DNA from: Jannaschia sp. CCS1
Lineage (GTDB): Bacteria; Pseudomonadota; Alphaproteobacteria; Rhodobacterales; Rhodobacteraceae
DNA: 64,000 nt
Assembly (NCBI RefSeq): GCF_000013565.1
Contig: NC_007802.1
Location: forward strand, 1,178,001 to 1,242,000
Direction: 5' to 3'
Part shown: in pieces, positions 18,814 to 26,640 of the stretch
Numbering within the stretch: position 1 is the stretch's first letter
Layout of the letters: each line of letters starts with the position of its first letter
The notes under the pieces: model-generated
Database searches by the model: none
The model's input: only the letters and a program-made list of their open reading frames with translations
Told to the model about the DNA's origin: nothing
Program-made: the position numbers and the translations under genes

Positions 18814-20019
18814 CTACCCCGACGCGCCGAGGCCTGCGCGCATCAATACGCGGCGGACGGGGGCGACGGAATAAAGCCCGTTCAACGCCCGCAGCCGCAT
18901 GTCGCGCAAGCCTTGGGCGTCTGCCATCGAAGCGCGGTTCAACGCGTCCACTCCGGTCACGCGGGCTTTGACCTCGGTGTGCCGGGCACGGGCGTAGCGG
19001 GCCAGCCCCTTCGCCGCGCCGGGATCTTCGGGATGGGCGCGGGCGATCTCCAGCAGCGCGGCGATATCGCCCAGGCTCATGTTGAGCCCCTGCGCGCCGA
19101 TGGGCGGCACCACATGGGCGGCTTCTGCCACCAGCGCCGTGCGTTCCCCCACCATTCGGTCGGCGATCTGGCTGATGATCGGCCAGACCGTGCGGCGCGA
19201 CGCCAGCTTGAGGGGGCCGTACAGATTGGCGGAGCGGGTCGTCATCTCTGCCTCAAACGCAGGCTCCGGCAGGTCCGCCAGACGGGCAATCTCCGGCCCG
19301 CGATCCATCCAGACGATGGCGGAACAAGGCCGCCCTTCGTGATCCGGCAGCGGAACAAGCGTGAACGGCCCACCGGTGCGGTGGATCTCGGTCGAGATGT
19401 TGTCGTGGGGGGCGGCGTGCGTGACCGCAAACGCCAGCGCCTTCTGGCCATAGCGCGTGGTGGTGACATCAATCCCCAGCGCCTCGCGCACCGGGGAGGC
19501 GCGGCCATCGGCGGCGACGATCAGCTTCGCGCGCAGACGGGTGCCGTCGCTGAGGCTCACGCGCGCCTCGGCCTCGCGGGTCAGGACGTGGGCGGTGCCG
19601 GTGCCGGGCCGAAAATCCGCGCCGGGCAAGTGCGCGATATGGGCCACCATCTCCCGCCGCAGCAGCCAGTTGGGCAGGTTCCACCCAAAGGGCTGGTCCG
19701 AGATGTCGGAGGCGTTGAAATCATGGCTCGCACGCGGTTCAGGCAGCGCGCCGCCCGCATCCACGATGCGCATGACCTGCAGCGGAGTGGCATGGGGCGC
19801 GAACACGGACCAAAGGCCGATTGTGTCCAGAAAGGCCTTCGCCGGTTGCAGGAACGCGGTTGTGCGCAGGTCGGCACCCGCCTCTTCGCGTTCGGTGATC
19901 GGCGGGGCGGGGTCCGCGCAAAGGGTGGAAAAACCCGCCTGCGCAAAAGCGATGGTGGCCGCAAGGCCCGCCACGCCACCGCCGGAAACAAAGATATCGA
20001 TGTTCTGCACGTCAGTCAT
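18814..20019 (-). CDS. UbiH/UbiF-family FAD-dependent monooxygenase
   Basis: A 401-residue flavoprotein. The N-terminal dinucleotide-binding motif is DIFVSGGGVAGLAATIAFAQ; the middle has AKLIVAADGRASPVREALGI (the DG motif); the C-terminal GAQGLNMSLGDIAALLEIA is characteristic of ubiquinone-synthesis hydroxylases. It probably hydroxylates the ubiquinone ring at the inner membrane; which position (UbiH, UbiF, UbiI or alphaproteobacterial UbiL/UbiM) is not decided. The start at 20019 (MTDVQNID) is used; another ATG at 20028 is possible. It is convergent with the aminotransferase gene, 4 bases apart. Confidence 0.88.
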   Translation of the reverse strand: MTDVQNIDIFVSGGGVAGLAATIAFAQAGFSTLCADPAPPITEREEAGADLRTTAFLQPAKAFLDTIGLWSVFAPHATPLQVMRIVDAGGALPEPRASHDFNASDISDQPFGWNLPNWLLRREMVAHIAHLPGADFRPGTGTAHVLTREAEARVSLSDGTRLRAKLIVAADGRASPVREALGIDVTTTRYGQKALAFAVTHAAPHDNISTEIHRTGGPFTLVPLPDHEGRPCSAIVWMDRGPEIARLADLPEPAFEAEMTTRSANLYGPLKLASRRTVWPIISQIADRMVGERTALVAEAAHVVPPIGAQGLNMSLGDIAALLEIARAHPEDPGAAKGLARYARARHTEVKARVTGVDALNRASMADAQGLRDMRLRALNGLYSVAPVRRVLMRAGLGASG

Positions 20020-20125
20020 GAGCAGCATGTATGTCGGCAGTGGCCCGGGGGAAAGCGACGTTCTGTCTCGGGGCGGGGCGACGGACCATGAGATCGGTTT
20101 GACCACCGCCCCGGTGGAGAAGGGC

Positions 20126-20767
20126 TCAGACAGGCAGGCGGCGCAAAAAATCCCCCAGATCCGCCGTACCATGGTGGATGAAATCGTCGCGTAGGGGTTC
20201 AGGCGCCACGTGGATCGTCGTCAGGCCAAGCGCATGGGGGACGCGCAAATTGCGCGCTTCATCCTCGAACATCGCGGCCTTGGTCGGGGTCAGCGCCTCT
20301 TTCCCGAAGACGGTGTCGAACGCCTCCGCCGAGGGTTTTGGGTGATAATCCGCGTGCTCCACCCCGTAGATCGCATCAAACAGCCCATCCAGACCCCGCG
20401 CGCTTGCGACGGCTTCCGCGTAGGGGGCGGTGCCGTTGGTGTAGATGATCTTGCGCCCGGGCAGCGCTTTGATCGCATCGGCCAGTGCGGGGTCCGGTGA
20501 CAGGACCGAGAAGTCGATGTCGTGGACGGCCACAAGGTAGGGATCCGGATCGATGTCGTGATACGCCATGAGGCCCGCAAGCGTCGTGCCATGCTCGATA
20601 TAATACTGGTGGCGCAGGGCCTCCGCCTCGGTCAGGGACACGCCGAGCGTGTCGCGCACATAGGCCGCCATCCTGGCATTGACCTGCGGAAACAGGGCCA
20701 TGTCGGGCGGGTACAGGGTGTTGTCGAGGTCAAAGACCCAGGTGTCGATATCGGTGAGCTGTGCCAT
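20126..20767 (-). CDS. HAD hydrolase, pyrimidine 5'-nucleotidase type
   Basis: A 213-residue haloacid dehalogenase-fold phosphatase. Motif I is WVFDLDNTLYPP (nucleophile Asp and general acid Asp), motif II KIIYTNGTAPYA, motif III Lys in YHPKPSAEAF, and motif IV MFEDEARNL. The cap region resembles the Sdt1/YjjG-type pyrimidine nucleotidases common in Alphaproteobacteria. The substrate is inferred from family. It is divergent from the GntR gene with about 140 bases between. Confidence 0.9.
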   Translation of the reverse strand: MAQLTDIDTWVFDLDNTLYPPDMALFPQVNARMAAYVRDTLGVSLTEAEALRHQYYIEHGTTLAGLMAYHDIDPDPYLVAVHDIDFSVLSPDPALADAIKALPGRKIIYTNGTAPYAEAVASARGLDGLFDAIYGVEHADYHPKPSAEAFDTVFGKEALTPTKAAMFEDEARNLRVPHALGLTTIHVAPEPLRDDFIHHGTADLGDFLRRLPV

Positions 20768-20909
20768 GGCCCCGGCCTACGCCGCCCCGACCCCGCGTGC
20801 AAGCGCATGGACCGAGTGCGTGCAAGCCCGTGGCGGGCGCGCGCAAGTCACTGGACAGGTTCCGCGGCGGTGCGTAGCGTCCAAGGCCTTGAGAAGGAGC
20901 GGATTTGCA

Positions 20910-21545
20910 ATGACCGATGCGGGGCAGAGAGACGCCTATGCGATGATCCTGGAGGCGATTGACGGCGGCATCTATCGTCCCGGCTCGCGGCTGGTGGAAA
21001 GTGAGCTGGCCGACCGGTTTGGGGTCAGCCGCACGCCGATCCGTGAGGCCTTGCAGCGGCTGGAGACCCAATCGCTGCTGACGCGGGACGGGCGGTCGCT
21101 GATCGTGGCGTCCCTGGATCATGCGCAGATGGCGGAGCTTTACGCCGTGCGCCAGGAGCTGGAGGGGTTGGCCGCGCGGCTGGCCGCCCAACATGCCGCC
21201 CGGGAAGAGGTTGCGGTGCTGCACGATATGGTGGCGCAGGATCGGGCGCTTCTGGGCGATCCGGAGGCGCTGGCCCGGGCCAACCGGCGCTTTCATCACC
21301 AGATCCACCTCGCCTCTCACAATCGGTATCTGGTCCAGCAACTGGACCTTGTCTACCGCTCCATGGCGCTGATGGCGCGGACCTCGCTGGCGGCGGCGGG
21401 GCGCGGTGAGGATGCGATGGAAGAACATGCGGCGATTGTTGATGCCATTGCCGCGCGCGATGGGGACCGCGCGGCCGACGCGCTCAAGGCGCATCTGTCA
21501 ACGGCGTTCAAGGTCCGCCTGCGGGAAGAAGCGCAGCGGGGCTAG
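20910..21545 (+). CDS. GntR-family regulator, FadR (FCD) subfamily
   Basis: A 211-residue regulator. The N-terminal winged HTH reads RPGSRLVESELADRFGVSRT then PIREALQRLETQSLLT. The C-terminal all-helical FCD domain carries metal/ligand residues typical of the subfamily (NRRFHHQIHLAS and MEEHAAIVDAIAARD). An AGAAGGAG site lies upstream of the ATG at 20910. The effector is unknown. It is convergent with the glycosyltransferase gene. Confidence 0.9.
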   Translation: MTDAGQRDAYAMILEAIDGGIYRPGSRLVESELADRFGVSRTPIREALQRLETQSLLTRDGRSLIVASLDHAQMAELYAVRQELEGLAARLAAQHAAREEVAVLHDMVAQDRALLGDPEALARANRRFHHQIHLASHNRYLVQQLDLVYRSMALMARTSLAAAGRGEDAMEEHAAIVDAIAARDGDRAADALKAHLSTAFKVRLREEAQRG

Positions 21546-21557
21546 CACCGGGCGGCG

Positions 21558-23522
21558 TTACTCCTCGGCGTCGCGGATGTCGTCTGCGCCGTGCTGGGTC
21601 GCGCCAAACTTTCCATGGGTGGTTTTTGCCCAGAAAAACGGCTTTGCGATCAGCTCAAACAGGCCAATCCAGGCTGCGATGGTGCCGAACAGGTAGTAGG
21701 GTTCGACCAGCGGCGCGATTGGGCGCAGGTGGCGCAGGTGCTTCGCGCGGCAGGCGTAGAATGATATCGCGACAGACCCGATCAAACCGCTGACCATCAC
21801 GACGCCCAGCACACCATACGCAAACGGAGACATCACGCCGTCCATCGGATGCCAGACGCCGAAGGGTTTCAGCATGAAACTCCACAGCAGCGGCGCCGTC
21901 AGGAAGCCCAGAACCGCGCCGGCGAACTGAATCTGGAGCCAGGCAAACCGCCACGGCCCAAGCTCATTCAGCAGCGCGCGCGGGCGGCGCATGGCAGCCC
22001 CCCAGGTCATCAGGTAGCCCTTCAGCCAGCGCGAGCGTTGCTTGATCCAGGGCAGCGTTGCGGCGTTGGCCTCTTCAAATGTGGTCGTCTCGACAATTTC
22101 AGTCTGGTAGCCCGCGCGCGCCAGACGCAGGCCAAGTTCCGCATCCTCGGTGACGTTATGGGCGTCCCAGGCGCCGACGCCTTCCAGCACATTGCGGCGC
22201 AGGAAGACGGTGGTGCCCCCCAGCGGGACGACAAGGCCCAAGCGTTGCACGCCCGGCAAAAGCACGCGGAACCAGGCGGCATATTCCACGGTGAACAGGC
22301 GGCTCAGCCAATTGTGGCGGGCATTGTAATAGTCGAGGCGGCCTTGCAGGCAGGCGACATCTGCCGGGACCTCGGCAAAGCGTTGCACGACGCGCTGAAT
22401 CTGGTCGGGTTCGGGGCGATCCTCCGCATCATAGATGCCGACGATATCACCGCGCGCGTAGTTCAGGACGTAGTTCAGGGCCCGCGGCTTTGTCTGCGGG
22501 CTGCCGCGCGGGACGACAATGGCGCGCATCCAGGCGGGCAGGGTGCCGGTTTGCAGGGCCGAGAGCGTCAGGGGGTCGTCCTCTTCCACGGCCAAAATGA
22601 TATCGAGCCGCTCTCTGGGATAGTCGAGGCGGCGCAGACGCTCCACCAGCGCGCCGGCGACTTCTGGTTCGCGGAACAGCGGCACAAGGATCGACACGGT
22701 GGGGTTGTGCAGAAACTGCGCGCTCGTCTCCGGTGTGGCGGAGGGGGAGGCCGCACCGCGCAGGGTCCGCCCGAAGGCCGCAAATTTCAGGACGCAATTG
22801 GCGATGAAGACGACAACCGCGACGCCGAAGACCACCTGCGCCAGTAAAATCGGCACCAGAAGCAGCCCGGCCACCGCCACGGCAACCCCTGCGAGGATGC
22901 CATGTGCCATCGTCCGTCCGTGCCAGCTGCGGCAGGAATGACGCTCGGGCGCGCGCCCCTCCGCCTTGCGGGCGAGGTGGGGACCGTAGAGCTTGCGCTG
23001 CGCCTCCGTGATCTGGTTGCGAGAGGCCAGAACGGTCATGATACGTTGGCCGCCGGGCAGAAGGGCGCGAAGGTCCTGAATGCGATCTGGCCGGGACGTT
23101 GCGATGACAAGGGCGGATCCGGCGCGCTTCCAGATCACCGCCTCGGCGGTGATCGAGGCGGCAGCGGGCAACAAGGGCGCAAGGGATGTATCGGGCAAAT
23201 CCCCGGACAGATCCGCGATCCCGACGCCATAGGTCTGGGCCAGCGTCGACAGAAGCTCCGGCTCGCTGATCGCTCCCTGCGCGATCAGGATCTCGCCCAG
23301 GGACAGGCTGGTGCCCCGCGATGCGTCTTGTGCAGCCCGCATCTGATCGGGAGTGACCAGGCCGCGCGCGAGCAGCAACTCCCGCACACCGGCGGGCTCT
23401 GAGCGCTCGGGGCTGGGGATGACAGCACTGAGGAGGGCGCTTGCGGCGCCCCCTGCTGACCCCACCGGGCCAGGACTTCGGGTCGATTTCGGTCGAGTAG
23501 CCTGGGGGAGATCCCCGTCCAC
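21558..23522 (-). CDS. Membrane glycosyltransferase (GT2) with N-terminal MshEN/GspE-N-like domain
   Basis: A 654-residue protein. Residues ~45-185 resemble the GspE/PilB N-terminal (MshEN) fold: RELLLARGLVTPDQMRAAQD, SLGEILIAQGAISEPELLST, AQTYGVGIADLS. Two hydrophobic helices follow (~205-250), then a GT2 catalytic domain with VSILVPLFREPEVAGAL, the Asp motif IVGIYDAEDRPEPDQ, VTEDAELGLRLARAG and the QxxRW-like KQRSRWLKGYLMTWGA. The C-terminal end has several transmembrane helices. It probably makes an exported polysaccharide; the product is unknown. In other systems MshEN domains bind cyclic di-GMP, so such control is possible but unproven. Confidence 0.87.
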   Translation of the reverse strand: MDGDLPQATRPKSTRSPGPVGSAGGAASALLSAVIPSPERSEPAGVRELLLARGLVTPDQMRAAQDASRGTSLSLGEILIAQGAISEPELLSTLAQTYGVGIADLSGDLPDTSLAPLLPAAASITAEAVIWKRAGSALVIATSRPDRIQDLRALLPGGQRIMTVLASRNQITEAQRKLYGPHLARKAEGRAPERHSCRSWHGRTMAHGILAGVAVAVAGLLLVPILLAQVVFGVAVVVFIANCVLKFAAFGRTLRGAASPSATPETSAQFLHNPTVSILVPLFREPEVAGALVERLRRLDYPRERLDIILAVEEDDPLTLSALQTGTLPAWMRAIVVPRGSPQTKPRALNYVLNYARGDIVGIYDAEDRPEPDQIQRVVQRFAEVPADVACLQGRLDYYNARHNWLSRLFTVEYAAWFRVLLPGVQRLGLVVPLGGTTVFLRRNVLEGVGAWDAHNVTEDAELGLRLARAGYQTEIVETTTFEEANAATLPWIKQRSRWLKGYLMTWGAAMRRPRALLNELGPWRFAWLQIQFAGAVLGFLTAPLLWSFMLKPFGVWHPMDGVMSPFAYGVLGVVMVSGLIGSVAISFYACRAKHLRHLRPIAPLVEPYYLFGTIAAWIGLFELIAKPFFWAKTTHGKFGATQHGADDIRDAEE

Positions 23523-23625
23523 GTTCCAAATTCCTTAATGCTGGCGCCTGTTACGCCAACCCGTTTGTCCTGTGGAATTGGTTAAGAATTCGTAAACCGA
23601 AAGCAAATAATGCGATCGAATGTGG

Positions 23626-24780
23626 TTACGCTTTCGTTTTGGTGCGCGCCGTGACGGCGTCGGCAAAGCGCTCGAACAGGTAGAAGCTGTCTTGCGGGCC
23701 GGGGCTGGCCTCCGGGTGATGCTGGACCGAGAAGATCGGTTTTCCCTCCACCGCGATGCCACAGTTCGAGCCGTCAAAAAGGCTTACATGGGTCTCGGAC
23801 ACGCCCTCGGGCAGGCTTTGGCTGTCGACCGTGAAGCCGTGGTTCATCGACGTGATTTCCACCTTGCCGGTGCCGATCTCCTTCACAGGATGGTTCGCGC
23901 CGTGGTGGCCGTGGTTCATCTTCACGGTCTTGGCGCCAAGTGCGAGGGCCAGCATCTGGTGGCCAAGGCAAATCCCGAAGACGGGCATGTCCGCTTCCAA
24001 GACGCCCTTGATCATCGGGACGGCATATGCGCCCGTGGCCGCCGGGTCGCCGGGGCCGTTGGACAGGAAGACGCCGTCGGGGGATTGGGCCAGAACCTCC
24101 TCCGCTGTCGTGGTGGCGGGCATCACGGTGACGTCCATACCAGCGCTCGCCAGGCAGCGCAGGATGTTGCGTTTCGCACCGTAATCCAGCGCGACAACCT
24201 TGGGGGCGGGACCTGTCCGCTTGGTGTAGCCCTCGGGCCAGGCCCACCGCATCTCATCCCAGCGGTAGGATTGCGCGCAGGTGACGTCCTTGGCCAGATC
24301 AACGCCTTCCAGACCGGCGAAATCCCGGGCGGCCTTGACCATCGCCTCGATATCAAAGTTACCGTCCGGATCATGGGCCAGGGCCACATGCGGTGCGCCC
24401 TGTTGCCGGATCTCACGCGTCAGCCGCCGTGTGTCGACGCCGCCGATGCCGACGCGTCCCGTGCGCGCCAGCCAATCTACCAGATGCGATTGCGCGCGCC
24501 AGTTCGACGGCTCGGTCACGTCCCACTTCACCACCATTCCCTCGGCCACGGGATCGGCGGTTTCGTCATCGTCCACATTCGTCCCGGTATTGCCGATATG
24601 GGGGAAGGTGAAGGTCACGATCTGCCCCGCGTAGGACGGGTCGGTCATGATCTCCTGATAGCCGGTCATGGCGGTGTTGAAGCACAGTTCCGCCACGCGC
24701 ATGCCGGTGGCCCCAAACCCTTTGCCGTAGAAGATGGTGCCATCGGCGAGGGCAAGGCAGGCGGTGGGGTGATCAGACAT
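23626..24780 (-). CDS. carA: Carbamoyl-phosphate synthase small subunit
   Basis: Glutamine amidotransferase subunit that feeds ammonia to CarB for arginine and pyrimidine synthesis. It has 384 residues. The N-terminal CarA domain starts PTACLALADGTIFYGKGFGA with FNTAMTGYQEIMTDPSYAGQ. The class I amidotransferase triad is visible: FGICLGHQMLALALG (Cys) and QHHPEASPGPQD (His, Glu). The start at 24780 is where homology begins; the frame extends 29 codons upstream. carB is not in the window. Confidence 0.96.
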   Translation of the reverse strand: MSDHPTACLALADGTIFYGKGFGATGMRVAELCFNTAMTGYQEIMTDPSYAGQIVTFTFPHIGNTGTNVDDDETADPVAEGMVVKWDVTEPSNWRAQSHLVDWLARTGRVGIGGVDTRRLTREIRQQGAPHVALAHDPDGNFDIEAMVKAARDFAGLEGVDLAKDVTCAQSYRWDEMRWAWPEGYTKRTGPAPKVVALDYGAKRNILRCLASAGMDVTVMPATTTAEEVLAQSPDGVFLSNGPGDPAATGAYAVPMIKGVLEADMPVFGICLGHQMLALALGAKTVKMNHGHHGANHPVKEIGTGKVEITSMNHGFTVDSQSLPEGVSETHVSLFDGSNCGIAVEGKPIFSVQHHPEASPGPQDSFYLFERFADAVTARTKTKA

Positions 24781-24932
24781 GGGCGTGCTCCGAATAGGGC
24801 GGCGAGGCAAGGGCGCGGGCAAACTTTTGGTGGTGTATGGGGGCCAGACCATGCGGTCAAGGTGCACCTTGTTGCGGCGGGGTGGATCGCTTACCTAAGC
24901 GCCTTGAACAGTCACACACATGGGGTACGGCC

Positions 24933-25391
24933 ATGGGCCTGCGGACCAAAATCACCGACGGAATTAAGAACGCGATGCGCGAGAAGGACACGGTGCGCCT
25001 GTCGACGCTGCGTCTGATCAATGCGGCCGTGAAAGATCAGGACATCGCGGTGCGCGCCAAGGGCAATGCGGACGGGGTGCCGGATGCTGAGGTCCTGTCG
25101 ATCATGGCCAAGATGGTCAAGCAACGTCAGGAAAGCGCCCGGGTCTACGAGGAAGCGGGTCGGTTGGAACTGGCCGAGCAGGAGCAGGCGGAGATTGCCG
25201 TCATCGAGGACTACCTGCCGCGCCAACTGTCTGACGAAGAGGTCGCCAAGGCGGTTGATACGGCCATTGCAGAGGCGGGGGCGGACAGCATCCGCGATAT
25301 GGGCCGCGTGATGGGCGCGCTGAAGGGCAAATATGCGGGCCGGATGGATTTTGGAGCGGTGGGGCCGCTGGTGAAGGAGCGGTTGAGCTGA
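24933..25391 (+). CDS. GatB/YqeY-domain protein
   Basis: A 152-residue helical protein homologous to the tail domain of GatB: MGLRTKITDGIKNAMREKDT, STLRLINAAVKDQDIA, AEQEQAEIAVIEDYLPRQLS and MGRVMGALKGKYAGRMDF are all family signatures. Free-standing YqeY proteins are presumed to interact with tRNA, but the role is not settled. The start at 24933 fits the conserved N-terminus. It is divergent from carA, an arrangement often seen in Alphaproteobacteria. Confidence 0.93.
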   Translation: MGLRTKITDGIKNAMREKDTVRLSTLRLINAAVKDQDIAVRAKGNADGVPDAEVLSIMAKMVKQRQESARVYEEAGRLELAEQEQAEIAVIEDYLPRQLSDEEVAKAVDTAIAEAGADSIRDMGRVMGALKGKYAGRMDFGAVGPLVKERLS

Positions 25392-25409
25392 GGGCGAGAA
25401 GGGTTGGGG

Positions 25410-25425
25410 TGCTCAAGCTTGAGCA
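25410..25425. repeat. 16-bp perfect palindrome TGCTCAAGCTTGAGCA
   Basis: A perfect 16-bp inverted repeat without a spacer, 19 bases after the yqeY stop, in a 216-base spacer (25392-25607) between two convergent genes. No T-run follows, so it is not an obvious terminator. It could be a protein-binding site or part of a transcription-end structure. I see nothing else in this spacer. Confidence 0.6.
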
Positions 25426-25607
25426 GCCTACCTAAACCTTTGAAAGCGCTGTATATCCTGAATTTTGTTAATGGTTCCTTGACCATGTTCCGGTGTCACC
25501 GAGCCGTGCTGGCCATTGTGTGCAGGTGCGAGGGGCAGGGGAAACATGCCTGCTTAGTAGGGGCGGCAAAACGAGCCCGCCAGAGCCGCCCGCCTAGAGC
25601 GGCACGA

Positions 25608-26108
25608 TCAGACCCTGAGATTGCGGTCCAGAAGCTGCTTCAGCTCCACCCGCTCAAGCGGGGTCAGGAACGCGCCCAACTCCACCTCCCTCGGGCCGCC
25701 CTGCAACGTCAGATAGTTGGGCACCGGCCCGCCTTTGGCATGGAGGACCATGCGCACCCAATAAGGGTTCGCCTCCCAATCGCGCAGGGCGTGGCGACGC
25801 TCGTGCCGCTCCACGCGGATCAGATCGTCCCAAATCATCACGTCCTCATAAAGATCCATGTCCCGCCAGGACCGCTGCAACGCCGCCCAGACACCCCAGA
25901 TCGCGAAGACGACAAAGGGCAGCAGCGCCCAGAACACGGATGTCCCGAGGATGCCCAGAAGCGGCAGCGAAATCAGCGCCGCCGTCACGCCGATGAACCA
26001 CACGAAGCCTTCGGGCGTGAGAGACCGGTAAGGGGTCAGGCGCAGGGACAGACGTGGCGTGCCGCGTGTGGGCGAGGGGACGTCGGGTGTTTCGGTCGTG
26101 ATCGGCAT
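25608..26108 (-). CDS. DUF2244-family membrane protein
   Basis: A 166-residue protein with two adjacent hydrophobic helices (FVWFIGVTAALISLPLLGIL and SVFWALLPFVVFAIWGVWAA) and a C-terminal soluble part with WDDLIRVERHER and ANPYWVRMVLHAKGGPVPNY. This layout is DUF2244. It lies downstream of the cytochrome oxidase genes on the same strand. The start is uncertain: ATGs at 26108 and 26120 are both possible, with poor ribosome binding sites. The function is unknown. Confidence 0.8.
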   Translation of the reverse strand: MPITTETPDVPSPTRGTPRLSLRLTPYRSLTPEGFVWFIGVTAALISLPLLGILGTSVFWALLPFVVFAIWGVWAALQRSWRDMDLYEDVMIWDDLIRVERHERRHALRDWEANPYWVRMVLHAKGGPVPNYLTLQGGPREVELGAFLTPLERVELKQLLDRNLRV

Positions 26109-26164
26109 AAGAGGTATCATGCGCCGAACGGGCGGCGCGGCAAGTGGCAAGCCGTCGCGGTCGG

Positions 26165-26632
26165 TTATTTGGAGCGCCTGCGGAGGAGCAGCGCCCGGAT
26201 CGTCAAAACCAGTAGCGTAACAAGCGCCGCGATGGCGAGGCTTGCGCCGATGGCGGAGAGCATCTGCCAGCGCTCGACCGCGTCCGCGTAATCCGTGTAG
26301 CGGCGCGGCATGCCACCGCCCGGCAGGACGGCCTGAGGCGCGACCATGAACGCGGTTCCCAGGCAGAGCATGCAGATCGCAACGGCCCCGGACACGGCGA
26401 TGCGCGGCACGGACCGGCGGAGCAACAGGACGTAGGCGGTCCCGACGGCCACAACAAGAAGCGCCAGAAGGCCAAGGTAGTGGATGTGGGCCACCACGTA
26501 GTAGGTGTCGTGGTAGGTGCCATCTGCTCCGGGCTGGCTCAGGGCGATCCGCTGCGAGGGCCAGAATCGAAAATAGGCGCCCCCGAGGAGGGCGCCTATC
26601 GTTGTCAGGATCAGCCAGTCATACCAGCGCAT
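26165..26632 (-). CDS. Short membrane protein homologous to the C-terminal helices of CtaD
   Basis: A 155-residue protein with about four hydrophobic helices. Residues ~38-52 read [15 protein letters not shown], almost identical to [13 protein letters not shown] of the adjacent CtaD; this segment holds the two axial His ligands (heme a3 and heme a), here His49 and His51. Further on GGGMPRRYTDYADAVERW matches [19 protein letters not shown] before the last CtaD helix. It therefore looks like a duplicated and diverged copy of CtaD helices X-XII. It starts 8 bases after the ctaD stop (ATG at 26630-26632) and is probably co-transcribed. The CuB ligands and K/D channel residues are missing, so it cannot be a complete oxidase. 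Confidence 0.8.
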   Translation of the reverse strand: MRWYDWLILTTIGALLGGAYFRFWPSQRIALSQPGADGTYHDTYYVVAHIHYLGLLALLVVAVGTAYVLLLRRSVPRIAVSGAVAICMLCLGTAFMVAPQAVLPGGGMPRRYTDYADAVERWQMLSAIGASLAIAALVTLLVLTIRALLLRRRSK

Positions 26633-26640
26633 GACAGTGG

